From NCBI RefSeq assembly GCF_000227135.1, contig NC_018257.1, positions 1,158,608 to 1,222,607 of the forward strand: 64,000 nt of DNA. The letters are read 5' to 3'. The stretch is from Leishmania donovani (taxonomy: Eukaryota; Euglenozoa; Kinetoplastea; Trypanosomatida; Trypanosomatidae). The position numbers and the translations under genes are program-made. Under the pieces are notes generated by a model. The model did no database searches, was not told where the DNA came from, and was given only the letters and a program-made list of their open reading frames with translations. Positions 53,606 through 63,740 of the stretch are shown one piece after another (the stretch's first letter is position 1; each line of letters starts with the position of its first letter).

Positions 53606-54721
53606 ATGGCATCGCTGTGGAAGAAATCGCTGTCTCTGCTGCTGTCAGCAGCACTCATCATCGCAGCCTTCGCGGTCGCTCTGAGTGCTGAAGCGCGCCG
53701 CCTTGTCGCCGTTGGGGACCTGCACGGCGACTACGAGCAGAGCGTCTCCGTCTTGCGTCTTGCGCGTCTCATCGACAACCGCAATCACTGGATCGGTGAG
53801 GATGCGCTCCTGGTCCAGCTGGGTGACATTCTTGATGTCGGCCCCGACGATATTCTCATTGTGCGCCTGCTGATGAGGCTGCAGCAGGAGGCCCACGCCA
53901 AAGGGGGCGATGTAATTGAGTTGTTGGGCAACCACGAGCTGCGCAACTTCCGAGGGGACTACAAGGCGGTGGACAAGGCGAGCCTTGCCGCTAGTGGTGG
54001 ACAGAAAGGCCGTGACGTGCTTCTGTCCAACGCGACAGACCTTGGCAGATACCTGCGAACTCGCAAGGCAATCTTTCACTACGGCCCGTTTCTCTTCATG
54101 CACGGAGGCTTCTCCACGGCGACGGCCGGCATGATCACGAGCCTCAGCAAGGTCGAGGAGTTCAATTCGGAGCTCACCAAGGCGCTGATGAACGGCACCA
54201 TCTCACCTCTGGCGCGAGGCGGACTGGACCTGACTGAGGACGATGTGGACGACGTCGCCAACCCTATTCTCGTACGCAGCATCTTGAATGTCAAGTGCAA
54301 CGCACTGAGCAAGGTGCTCGACAAGAAGTTCCCGGGCATCCAGTCTGTCGTCGTGGGCCACGTCCCACATGACCCACGCGACTTCGACGGCTGGCGGCTT
54401 TGCGGGGGCCGGATCATCGACATCGACTTCGGCATGTCGCGCTGGAAGAAGGGAGACCCAGGGCACGTGGCGGCGCTGGAGATCGAGGAAGCCACGTGGC
54501 ATGTGCAGCTTATCGAGACGTCCACCGCATCCAGCTCGGTCTCGGGTACGCACGCACCCTTCCAGGATTCCGTGGCGGCCTATTACCTAGTAAGTTTCTC
54601 CGCGCTCATTGTGGTGTGCGTTGCCAGCGTCTTGCTTGCGGCGTACTATTTGCCGTTGTGCTCCGGTGCGGCACGGGAGCCGCTACTGAAAGTGGGCACG
54701 AATTATTACGGCACGGTGTAG
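53606..54721 (+). CDS. Shewanella-like protein phosphatase (calcineurin-like metallophosphoesterase) with N-terminal signal and C-terminal TM, 371 aa
   Basis: PPP-type phosphoesterase of the bacterial-like SLP class. Residues 8-28 are a hydrophobic signal or anchor (LSLLLSAALIIAAFAVALSA). Metal-binding motifs: GDLHGD (37-42), GDILDVG (73-79), GNHE (108-111), HGG (166-168) and GHVPHDP (251-257). In most PPP and SLP enzymes the second motif reads GDxxDRG; here Arg is replaced by Val, which could weaken phosphate binding. A predicted membrane helix lies at about 329-350 near the C-terminus, with a short tail. The catalytic domain would therefore be luminal or extracellular. SLPs occur in plants, protists and bacteria but not animals. 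Substrate unknown. Confidence 0.88.
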   Translation: MASLWKKSLSLLLSAALIIAAFAVALSAEARRLVAVGDLHGDYEQSVSVLRLARLIDNRNHWIGEDALLVQLGDILDVGPDDILIVRLLMRLQQEAHAKGGDVIELLGNHELRNFRGDYKAVDKASLAASGGQKGRDVLLSNATDLGRYLRTRKAIFHYGPFLFMHGGFSTATAGMITSLSKVEEFNSELTKALMNGTISPLARGGLDLTEDDVDDVANPILVRSILNVKCNALSKVLDKKFPGIQSVVVGHVPHDPRDFDGWRLCGGRIIDIDFGMSRWKKGDPGHVAALEIEEATWHVQLIETSTASSSVSGTHAPFQDSVAAYYLVSFSALIVVCVASVLLAAYYLPLCSGAAREPLLKVGTNYYGTV

Positions 54722-56070
54722 CAGGGCTCGTTTCGCGCACTCGTCCAAAGATCACTGTGAGTGTACCGGTGGGGTAAAGTCCTCCCTTTCTCCCTTTCTT
54801 CCACCGCGCTGTGCACCCAATCTCGCTCTTCCTTTGTTCCTTCTTCGTTGACGGTGTGTACCCCTCTACTTATACTTACGCGGGGGCGTTGAAGAGTAAC
54901 ATGGCGGCGGCAGCGGCTTGTGTCGGCGGGAAAGAGAGATAGGGCGCTGCACATGAATGCCCTCCGTGGCGGCTCTTTTCGGCGTTGATGTGCCGCTCTC
55001 TTTTTGTCCCTTGGCATGTTTTGTTGTCGCTATCGGCACATGGCTCGCTCGTTTTTCTTTTTTTCTTTGTACAACGCGCGTTACGCTGTTGCTCCTCGTC
55101 TCTTGTGCGTTTCTTTCAAACTTCGATCTTCCTCTCTTTTTCTGCGACAGAGATGCTAACATAGGTGCGTCGTGGCGATACGCGTGTGCGTGTGCTTGAG
55201 CACCTTATCTCCTTACATATTTTCTGGATTCGTGTTCCACAGTGGCAACGACGCTGACAGCGACTGAGGGAGCCCTTGTCTCTCACTGCGTTTGGTTGCT
55301 TCCTTACCACGTACTCGCCGACCCTCCCTCCCCTCTACTTGGCAGGAGTCTACCAATGCGCGTAGGAGGGGAGGGAGAGGCGGCGGCGGCGACGGAAAAG
55401 AGAAAAACTAAAGCAATCTGATGTGCAAACACCACATCAACTACATCACCGACACACAAAAAAGTCATGAACACACAGGCAACCGATTTTCGGACAGGCC
55501 ACACATAGCGACTGGAGTTGTGGGGTGGTGTAGAGAGAGTTTGCTGAAAAGACCGAGAACAAGAACACCGTTGTGTGCTCCTCTTCTCAAGCCCCTCTCT
55601 CTGTTTCTCACCTTAGTGCCGTTTCTTGCCGCTGCCATTGTTGACCCCGACGCGTCTACGTCTGTCGCATGTGCAGGTGTGCACCCGACGAAAGCCAAGC
55701 GTGTGGCGCTGAAAGTTCTCCACTCACCTCTTCTTCCTTTTCTATCGTCCCCTTTCTCCTCTGTCTCCCTTTCGATGCCTTCTCCATGTTCTTCCCCAAC
55801 CGCCAGCCGTCTAAACTCCGCTGCACTCCTGCCGTCAATTTTTTTTTTTCACTGGCACTCGTGCGTTTTCCAATCCGCCGTGCGTATCTTCTTCGTGCCA
55901 GCTGGAGTGGGCTGCTCTTGTCTCGTGCCGCGTACGCGCAGCAAGCGCTTGGAAAGCACTTTCCTTTATCCTATCTTTCCCCCCTTTTAGTCGTCCATCA
56001 ATGCAGGGCACACACTCCCACCCGCACACACCCACGCACCGCAGACATTTCGCACGGTTCGCCTTTGACA
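54722..56070. other. Intergenic region, 1.35 kb
   Basis: Pyrimidine-rich plus strand in several blocks (54,780-54,850; 55,030-55,140; 55,720-55,860) and an acceptor CCCCTTTTAG at 55,981-55,990 for the next gene. No gene seen. Confidence 0.55.
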
Positions 56071-59000
56071 ATGCCCAAGAAAGAAAAGGAGAAGAGGGTG
56101 CCGACCCCTTCGGTGACCTCGCCAGGCATCACAGAGGAAGAGTGCTTGCTGGAGGTGTATCTGCACTGGGATGTGGAGGCGCAAGCGGCGCCAGACATTC
56201 TGGTTTTCCTGCGACTCTGTCAGGAGGATCACTTCATTCTTCCTCGCCAGCTGCCGGCCGACGCCAACAGCGACTGTACCGCTGACGGGCAACAACAGTC
56301 GCGCCATCAGCAACCGTCTGCAGCCCCCCCGCTGCTCCTCCTAGTAAAGCAGACGGTCTTTGTAGGCGGGTCGGCCGTACGCCATACACTACTTAATGAT
56401 AGCAAGGCCAACCGTATTGACGTGTACGCCCTCCCGAGCGCCGGCGTTGGCGACGAAGCCGGTGGCAAGCAGGCTGGCGGCGCAGCGGGGAAGCGTTTTA
56501 AGAGCGTGACGCCGGCTGTCGCGAAATCCAAAGGAAAGTCAGCGACCGGGCTCGCTGCTCTCCCCGACGGCGCCCGCCACATTGGGGGAGCAACGCTATC
56601 GTTTGTTCCACTTCTTGCAAGCTCGACAATGGACGTCTCTGTGCCGCTCACCGCAGGGTCACTTGTCGATGCCGACAAGTGCTTGAATTTCCGCGTGCGG
56701 TGCCACGATTCACTGCTGCTGTCTGCGCAGTGCATGTCTCAGTGTCGCCCAGTGCTGGTGCGTGTATACGGGGTCGCGGGACTGCCCACCTTGGAGTCCA
56801 CATCTGGCTCCTCATCCACAAAGGACATAGCTGTAGCTGCGACTGCCGACTCACGCCGTCGTCTGCGCGCGTGTGTCACACTGGCAGGGGGATGCGTGAC
56901 GGCACCCATACTTCCGATCACACCTGCAATCTCCGCCGATGAGGCTGTGGCGCCGTCCTCATTCCCATCACACAGACCGGCGGCCACTTTCCACGATCAC
57001 ATTCTCTTTTTGCAGGAGCTGGGCACACCCCTCGATGTGTACCGGAAACTCCACAGCGCACCATGCGAGGTGTCGCTTTGGCAATCCTTCGAGATGGATG
57101 CTCAGGGGACGGCGGTAGCAGCTGCAAGCGCCACCTCACCGCCGGAGAAGGGCACAGAGGTCTTACTTGGCAGCGGCGGCTTTTCGGTGCGCGACTTTTT
57201 GACAGACGATCAAACACGCTTTACTGAGACGGTGCAACTGCTGCCTGGTCGCTCCACGGTGAACCTTGCAAAGGATTCCACGTGCCTCACTACCGGCTGC
57301 AGCGTTTCCGTACGCCTCGACTTTTTCCAGCCCTTCACGCCTCTGCAGCATGTTGACAAGGAGGGGCAGCCGCTGCCCCGCAAGGCCTTCTTGACGCGTG
57401 CGCTTGTGCGCCTGCCGTACGCGGTTCCGTGGATAGCCGACTTTCTGGCGCTCCTTCTGCGCGAGGTCACGGCGCTGCCTCGCGCGACAGAGGACGTGCA
57501 GCTTTATCTACCGCCACCGCCGCCGCTACCGCCCACCGAAACCGCGGAGAAGGAAAAGCCAGCTGGGGGACGCAGCGGCACCACCCATGCCCGCGGCGCG
57601 GCGCCGCCTGCTGCCTCCTCTTCCTCAAAGCGATCAGGTAGCGGCAGCGGGAATCGAAAGGCAGGAAAGGCAATCGGACGCCCTGCTCCCGCAGACCCCG
57701 TACCAGCCCCGCCATTGCCGTCTTTCGCAGGCGAGCTGAAGGTGTACTCGCCGCCCGGGCTCAGCGGATTCGAGGTGGCAGACGGGGAGGAGCGTCTGTG
57801 GTGCTTTGAGGCGACGGTCCCCGAACTGCAGCGTATACTCAGCGAGCTCGGCAGTTTTGTGGAGGCTCGTGGCGGTGCGACGTCACAGGTGCATATGCAT
57901 TTCAACGCCGAGCTGTTTGTGCCGCAGCGCGCGTACGTGAAGTTCCCGCCATTGGTGGTTCCACCAGTGGGAATGGCAGCCGCATCACCGCCACCCAGCG
58001 AGGCCGATGACGCGTCGGTGGCCTTGGAGGTGGAGCCGAGCGGAACGGGGGGACGGCTTCACCGCATTCGCCTCCGTAGCGCTGTCGGCGCCCTGTGCCA
58101 GACGCAGTCCCACTACATCCGCCACAACCTCTCCGATGACTGCCTGCGGTGCCTGCTCTCCTTGGCAGCGCTGCTGAGGGCTGCGTCGATGCGAGAGGCC
58201 GAGATGCGAGGTTGGATGCCGTCCGCGACGCTTCTCATCGCCGCAGAGCGTTCCTTTGGTCAAACTCTAGAAAAGGAAGACTTGTTCGGCGTCACCTTCC
58301 CCACCCCTGCTGCATCGCAGACCACAGTGGCGGCGTCGGTCTCTATGTATGATACCACGGATCGCGTGTCGGAAAGCAACGCCAGCGGTGCCGCTGCATC
58401 TCTGATGGCCGAGGCGGTGGTAGGGTCGGTCGTGTTCTTTGACGGTATGCTCAGGGCTGGGACTCGCCGTCCTGTGCCGGCGGCCGTTCTCCTGCGCTTC
58501 CCTGTCTCGTTTTGGATGGTGGTGACAAAAACGAAGGAAGAGGTGCTGTGCACCTTCCCACACAACACCCCCACCGGCCTCGTACAGTACCACATCGAGG
58601 GACAGGTAGTGCGGTGCTCCACGGTGACCTTGCTCTACGTGCTCAAGTGCGTGTGCCTTGCGCGTAGTGTCACACAAAGCCACAACGCGGCCTACGAGCT
58701 CGTCTTGCGCCAGCGTCAGCGCGAGCAGCACGCGCTGCAGCAGGAGAGGATGGCACCATCGGCGACCAGCAAGCTCATGGCGGTGTGGCAGGCTTCAGCG
58801 GATGCCGCGGGGGACGGCAGAGACGCCTTGCGCCGCGGTGCAGACAAGACTCGCGGCTCTGCCGTCGGCCAAGTACGCGGAACGGACTCCAGTGACGAGG
58901 ATGGCGCTGAAGAGGTGGATTGGCTAGACTCCAGCATGGACCGGTACTTGTACACGTCTTCTGCTTCCCCAAGCAGGTCATCAGCGCTGTCACGGCGCTT

Positions 59001-59193
59001 GCGAACGGATCGCACGAGTTCTCACAAGACGTCGGTTCACAAAACCCAACGCAGACAAGTACTGGGCGCCGCCCCCTCGCCGACGGAGCTCACGTACGAC
59101 GATCTGTGGCGCATGTATGAGAAGCGCGCCCCCGCCTCGGCGACAGCGGCACCTGCACGCGGCCACGAAAAACTGCCACCCATCCGATTTTGA
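56071..59193 (+). CDS. Large hypothetical protein, 1040 aa
   Basis: Unrecognised. The start ATG 56,071 (MPKKEKEKRVPTPSVTSPGI) is chosen because an AG acceptor lies 80 nt upstream and the upstream open frame is UTR-like. The N-terminal 470 residues appear beta-rich, with C2/Ig-like strands (LLEVYLHWDVEAQAAPDILV; CRPVLVRVYGVAGLPTL; SVSVRLDFFQPFTPL) broken by Ala/Gly/Lys-rich loops. Residues about 480-545 are a Pro/Ser/Gly linker starting PPPPPLPP. A second folded part runs to about 890 (LKVYSPPGLSGFEVADGEER; FPVSFWMVVTKTKEEVLCTF). The tail has an acidic DSSDEDGAEEVDWLDSS stretch and basic Ser-rich end. Large proteins of this type are often flagellar in trypanosomatids, which is a guess here. 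Confidence 0.85.
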   Translation: MPKKEKEKRVPTPSVTSPGITEEECLLEVYLHWDVEAQAAPDILVFLRLCQEDHFILPRQLPADANSDCTADGQQQSRHQQPSAAPPLLLLVKQTVFVGGSAVRHTLLNDSKANRIDVYALPSAGVGDEAGGKQAGGAAGKRFKSVTPAVAKSKGKSATGLAALPDGARHIGGATLSFVPLLASSTMDVSVPLTAGSLVDADKCLNFRVRCHDSLLLSAQCMSQCRPVLVRVYGVAGLPTLESTSGSSSTKDIAVAATADSRRRLRACVTLAGGCVTAPILPITPAISADEAVAPSSFPSHRPAATFHDHILFLQELGTPLDVYRKLHSAPCEVSLWQSFEMDAQGTAVAAASATSPPEKGTEVLLGSGGFSVRDFLTDDQTRFTETVQLLPGRSTVNLAKDSTCLTTGCSVSVRLDFFQPFTPLQHVDKEGQPLPRKAFLTRALVRLPYAVPWIADFLALLLREVTALPRATEDVQLYLPPPPPLPPTETAEKEKPAGGRSGTTHARGAAPPAASSSSKRSGSGSGNRKAGKAIGRPAPADPVPAPPLPSFAGELKVYSPPGLSGFEVADGEERLWCFEATVPELQRILSELGSFVEARGGATSQVHMHFNAELFVPQRAYVKFPPLVVPPVGMAAASPPPSEADDASVALEVEPSGTGGRLHRIRLRSAVGALCQTQSHYIRHNLSDDCLRCLLSLAALLRAASMREAEMRGWMPSATLLIAAERSFGQTLEKEDLFGVTFPTPAASQTTVAASVSMYDTTDRVSESNASGAAASLMAEAVVGSVVFFDGMLRAGTRRPVPAAVLLRFPVSFWMVVTKTKEEVLCTFPHNTPTGLVQYHIEGQVVRCSTVTLLYVLKCVCLARSVTQSHNAAYELVLRQRQREQHALQQERMAPSATSKLMAVWQASADAAGDGRDALRRGADKTRGSAVGQVRGTDSSDEDGAEEVDWLDSSMDRYLYTSSASPSRSSALSRRLRTDRTSSHKTSVHKTQRRQVLGAAPSPTELTYDDLWRMYEKRAPASATAAPARGHEKLPPIRF

Positions 59194-60349
59194 TAGGGGA
59201 GAGGGAGACAGAGGTCCTGCCCCACATCCCCTCCTTTTTTCTCTCTTCCTCTACTGATGTACACTATATGCGTGACGAAGCGCGTTGTGCTTCCCACTGC
59301 CGTCACACTTCGTGTGGCTTTGCCCCATCTCTTCTTTTGGCCGGTCAAGCTCTTGTGCACTAGCTTCCCGTTGCCGTCCCCGCTGTAGTTCGTGTTTGTG
59401 TATGTGCGTGGTTTATACATATCTGCATTTTCGTTGTGATACGCCTTCCGGACTTTGCGTGAGGTGGTGCGAGCGTGTCGATGGGTCGACATCTATCTTG
59501 CCTCCTTCCCCCACCTTTTCTTCTCTAGCGCTTCGCACGCTAGAGCTCAGTGCAGCAAGAGAAGACTGCATAGAATGAAGGGAGCCGTCGCACGCGGGCG
59601 AGCGCGGCGTGACACTGTTGTCCAGCATAGTCGAACTCTCTCTCTGAGACCCTTTTCTTCGCATACGACTCCCGAAGGAGAAGGGGGGGCGCCGTGCTCG
59701 TGTCTGCGCCCGCTTCTACACATGTACAGGCGCTTCGCTGCTCTACACGGCTTCGTTGTCGGTGCCACTCTTCCGTGCTAAATCGGTCTTCTCTTTTCCT
59801 CTTGAGTTGATTGCACGCTTTAGAATGTCTGCTCCGCTCCCCCTGCGCGCTCCTTCTCCAATTCTGTGCCACTCTTCACCTTTCCACCGATTTCTCTCTC
59901 TCGGTTCTTTGTGCCGTCGAACTTTGCACGCCGCTCCCGCCCCCGCCCCACCTAGCGCTTGCCCTCGACGTCCGTTCCGCCGCGGTGCTGCTCTCTGTCT
60001 TTCACGGTATGCCTACGCCCAGGATTTGTATCTTTCCATCCGCGTTACTCTCTTCGTTTCTTCTCTCTCTGTGTGTGCTCTCTGCAAGACCTGTCGTGGT
60101 GCTTCTCCCTCTGAGTCTTTTATTTTCTTCTTCCCTCTTCCCCGGCCCTGCCTTTACGGACACAGTCCCTCGTGCAAACATACTCCCTCTGCACCCGGCA
60201 ACAGTCCTGGGGCTAACTCCGCCCCCTTGCAGCCCGTCCTCCCTCGCTCTTCTTTCCCATCTTCCACATCGGAGAAATCGAAAGAACGGACGAGAAGGCT
60301 CACTGACATCAGTGACACACCTAAACACACACACACACACACGCACAAA
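59194..60349. other. Intergenic region, 1.16 kb
   Basis: Pyrimidine-rich leader DNA of RAD23 (59.8-60.26 kb) and a (CA)n run just before its ATG (60,327-60,341). The frame of RAD23 remains open upstream but reads as low-complexity Pro/Ser/Cys sequence. No gene seen. Confidence 0.55.
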
Positions 60350-61639
60350 ATGAAAGTCATTCTCAAAACAATTACTGGAAAACAGCACGAGGTGGATGTG
60401 GAGGCGACCTCGACCATTCTCGATGTTAAGAGGTTGCTGGAGGACGAGTACGAGCCAGCGTCGTTGCGACTGTGCTTCAATGGCGCCGTGCTGGAGGACA
60501 GCAGGATGCTGGCGGATGCTGGAGTCAAAGACAACGACTCGCTTGTGCTCGCCGGGCGCAAGCGAAAGATTCCGAAGCCGCCAGCACCGCAAACGGCGGA
60601 GCCACCAAAGACGGAGGCGGCGCCTGAGAGTAGCGCACCTGCATCTTCTGCTACGCCGCCAGCGGCGATGCCCACGCCTGCTTTGACCACAACGACCCCC
60701 GCCACCTCCGCTGCCACTGTTGACCCACCAGCACCCGCTGTTCCTGCTTCCGCTGCAGCTCCTTCCGCTCCTGTCGCTTCTACGACCCCAGCGGCCTCTG
60801 CTGTTCCTGCTGCGTCTGCTGCCTCCGCAACTAACACGTATGGCGTGTCCCTCAACCTGATCGACGAGGTGGCGTCGATGGGCTTCGAGGACCGCAATCA
60901 AATTGCTTTGGCGTTGCGCGCCGCTTTCATGAACGTCGAACGCGCCGTGGAGTACCTTTTCGAAGGCATCCCACCTCACCTTGTGGAGGAGCTCACGCCC
61001 TTCAGTGCTCTTGCCGCACCCGCAGCGGCTCCGGGAGCATCGAATCCGTCCGCGTCTTCTGCAGCCGCGGCCGTACCGGCGTCGGACTCTCCAGCGCCTG
61101 CAGTCGCGCCATCCACCGCCGAGTCGGAGATGCGCGCCGCCCTCTCGCGCATCCCGCAGTTTGATGAAATCCGTATCCTGTACAACCAAAACACGGACAC
61201 GCTGCCAGTGGTGATGCAGCAGATCGCGCTGCGTCACCCGGCTGTATACGAGCAGATTGAGCGCGATCCGGAGGTATTCCTATCTATCATGGGTGAGTCA
61301 GGGCAGCCGGGCAGTGCGAGCGCTCCGGCCGGGCCCGCCGCGCCGTCGACAGCACAGGCTGTCGTCGGTGACGCGGAAGAAAGCAGCTTCATGAATCAGC
61401 TGCAGAGCGGGCTCGAGTTGACTGCTGAGGATCGCACGGCGGTGCAGCAGCTCGTCGAGTTAGGTGGTGGAATGTGGGACGAACAGAGCGCTGTGCTAGT
61501 CTACCTTGCTACCCAGCGCAATCAAGAGGTGGCGGCGAGTGTCTTGTTCGAGCACGGCGGTGTTCCGGCAGAGCTGCTGGCGGAGATTGCCACCCAAATG
61601 GTCGACGAGGAGGCGGAGGACTACGAGGATGAGCAATGA
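60350..61639 (+). CDS. RAD23: RAD23-like UV excision repair / proteasome shuttle protein, 429 aa
   Basis: Binds XPC/Rad4 in nucleotide excision repair and carries ubiquitinated proteins to the proteasome. The start ATG 60,350 (MKVILKTITGKQHEVDVEAT) is the ubiquitin-like start of the family. Domains in order: UBL 1-72; Pro/Ala/Thr-rich linker; UBA1 about 167-210 (LIDEVASMGFEDRNQIALAL; AVEYLFEGIP); XPC-binding about 262-313 (IPQFDEIRILYNQNTDTLPV; MQQIALRHPAVYEQI); UBA2 about 356-402 (AVQQLVELGGGMWDEQSAVL; ASVLFEHGGVPAE); acidic end DEEAEDYEDEQ. This is the complete RAD23 architecture. UBA2 keeps the family shape, though its loop reads LGGGMWDE in place of the usual LGF-type loop. Confidence 0.95.
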   Translation: MKVILKTITGKQHEVDVEATSTILDVKRLLEDEYEPASLRLCFNGAVLEDSRMLADAGVKDNDSLVLAGRKRKIPKPPAPQTAEPPKTEAAPESSAPASSATPPAAMPTPALTTTTPATSAATVDPPAPAVPASAAAPSAPVASTTPAASAVPAASAASATNTYGVSLNLIDEVASMGFEDRNQIALALRAAFMNVERAVEYLFEGIPPHLVEELTPFSALAAPAAAPGASNPSASSAAAAVPASDSPAPAVAPSTAESEMRAALSRIPQFDEIRILYNQNTDTLPVVMQQIALRHPAVYEQIERDPEVFLSIMGESGQPGSASAPAGPAAPSTAQAVVGDAEESSFMNQLQSGLELTAEDRTAVQQLVELGGGMWDEQSAVLVYLATQRNQEVAASVLFEHGGVPAELLAEIATQMVDEEAEDYEDEQ

Positions 61640-62184
61640 TGGGAGAGAGGGAGGGGTGGCTGCTGTCGATGTCTTTGAATGATGCTCATTGGGTTGCCGC
61701 TTTTACATAGTTTCCTCTGGCACTATTTTCTCGCGAATACCTGTATTCATCCTTGCTTCACTTTCGCCTCCTCTGTTATCCTGCCACGTGAGCCTCACGC
61801 TACTTTGCTCTTCATGCGGTGGCAATGGTGGCAGTGGCAGCGGTGATTCGTGGCTGTGAAGAAGAGAGAGGAGCCAAGTAAAAGCGCCGTGACGTTCCCT
61901 GTCACTTCTCCGCTTTCTCACGTTGTTCCGTTGAGTCGTCTTTTTCACTCGTAGTTGTCTTGTTGTGCTTTGGTGGACGCGCTTGGGTGCATCTGTGTGT
62001 GCCTGCCGGCTGCTGTTTTGTTTGTTGCACGGATGCACGATGTGTGTGTAACCTCCATCCACTGCTGCGATTGCGCTGCCGAGCACTCATTCCCTGTTGT
62101 GTCTTGTTGTTTCTTCGCTTCGTTACGATGAAGAGCTTCGGTGTGCGTTCTTACTGCGCTTCTTCGTTTGTTCCGTTCCTCTGC
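61640..62184. other. Intergenic region downstream of RAD23, 0.55 kb
   Basis: 3' UTR of RAD23; T/C/G-rich, no gene seen. Confidence 0.5.
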
Positions 62185-62704
62185 GACCCCGAGGACGGAG
62201 GGAGACCTGAGTGCGTGGTATCTCAGGGTCCAGTCCCCCATGCAGTGGGAGGCGACTAGGCGGCCCCCCTATCCCTGTCCATGCCGAGACACTTCCGGTG
62301 GCGACAAGGGCCAGGCACCTTCGAGGTGGGGAAGTCGGTGCAGTGTGTCGCTACCGATGTCGGCAGCCAGGCCCTGAATGGCTTGGTGTCGAAGCCGCCC
62401 GAGTCAGTGAGCACGTTGGTGCCACTCACATGATTAGGCAGAGCGTCAGCGTGACTCGAGCATATCCCGCCCGGCCCTCACACAGCCTACCAGTGGGAGG
62501 GAAGCCTGAGCCGCCTCAGGGAGCGGATGCACCAGGTGGCGCCCGGCGTGGTGGGTTGAGTTTGAGACAGGGGCCGTGCTCTCAGATGGCGGAATCGGTG
62601 CTCGGCTGTAACGCGTCTGTCTACAGTATGCTTCGCACGACGCGGTAGGGGGCCTGTGCCAGACCGGGTGGAGTGGAGCAGAGGCCATGTTCTGTGGCAG
62701 AATA
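62185..62704 (-). mobile_element. SIDER-like retroposon copy 4, diverged (minus orientation)
   Basis: Recognisable by alignment with copies 1-3 in inverse orientation: GGCGGCCCCCCTATCCCTGT, CCGGTGGCGACAAGGGCCAG, CACATGATTAGGCAG and, at its right end, TTCTGTGGCAGAATAG, the complement of the start shared by copies 2 and 3. Many substitutions separate it from the others and there is no poly(A) end at the left, so it is an old copy. Antisense to the surrounding plus-strand genes. Confidence 0.65.
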
Positions 62705-63740
62705 GATACGTTGAAGGGCAAAAGTAACATAGCCCTGAGGTCAGTGCCTGTGCCTGGTTTGTACTCCACTGCTGCATTTAGCGCAAGGTTTCTTTGCTTC
62801 GATGACGACGCGATGCGCGCTACCGGGAGACCTTCTTTGTGGCCTTCGACACGCTTCGGTCCATTCTGAGCACGGAGCTGCATTCTTGGCTCTCCTGCTC
62901 GGTTCTGCCGTGTGCTACGCACGCCCTGTCGCACTTAAGAAGTCGCAGAAAGTTGTGAAACAGCATCAGGAAAAGCTGAAAGCCAAGAGGATAGATGAGA
63001 TCCGACAAGCAAGGAAACACAGACAAAGAAGGCCGCCTGCACCTATTGTACAGCTGGCCTCTGGTTCCCCGCTAGGGAGGCGAGGGGATAGAGATACATG
63101 TGCGAGTATCCCCTGTCAACGACCTTGCCTTGTGGGAGAGCAGCATTCATTATGCCGCTGTTCCTCGGGGCTGTCACAGATGACTGTGTGGGCGTTTGAC
63201 AGGGAGATGAAATGCCTCACGCACAGCTAGCGGCACACCCACTCGCCTCCTCTCCGGCGTTTCCATGGTCTCCTCAACTCTCCTTGTCCTTGCTTCTCTT
63301 TCGCTTTCTGTCGTGTTGCTCTCCACCCGGTAATGAGACGGCAGCGCAGGGGGAGGGGGCAGCGTCTAATGCTGTGGTTGTCTGTCCGTCGGCGCCCCCC
63401 TTTTTCTTCAACCTTGTGTTTTCTCCTCTTTTCTCGTGACATCTCTTTTCATCCCTGACGCTGTGTGTCGTATCCCATAGTGTGGGCGAGGAGACTAAAG
63501 CGACGAGGGACAACGTAGCGGAGGTGGCGAGGCTGCAAACTGCGGCCGTCACACGCATATCATAGCAGATATAGGTGGCTGGCGGCTTCCATGTAGTACG
63601 AGCTTTCTCCTTATCGCTAGGCTTTTTCTTTCGTTTCTCTATTTCCTATCGCGCTGCTCCCCTATCGAGATCCCCTTTCTCGCACCCCTTCGATAATCCT
63701 TGGTGTAGTTCACCCACCAGCACTGTTGTGTGGTTTGTTG
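62705..63740. other. Intergenic region, 1.0 kb
   Basis: Mostly UTR-like; the last 500 bp are pyrimidine-rich (63.24-63.45 and 63.6-63.7 kb) and lead to the gene at the window end. A plus-strand frame at 62,802-63,230 has a hydrophobic stretch (FLALLLGSAVCYA) and a basic helix, but its codon use is unlike the neighbouring genes, so I do not call it. Confidence 0.5.

Noticed and set aside
60002..61237. 411-codon minus-strand frame, Arg/Gly-rich
   Set aside because: Shadow of RAD23 and its Ala/Pro-rich linker.
62802..63230. 142-codon plus-strand frame with a signal-like stretch
   Set aside because: Codon use unlike neighbours and the frame begins in the debris next to SIDER copy 4; kept only as a remark.
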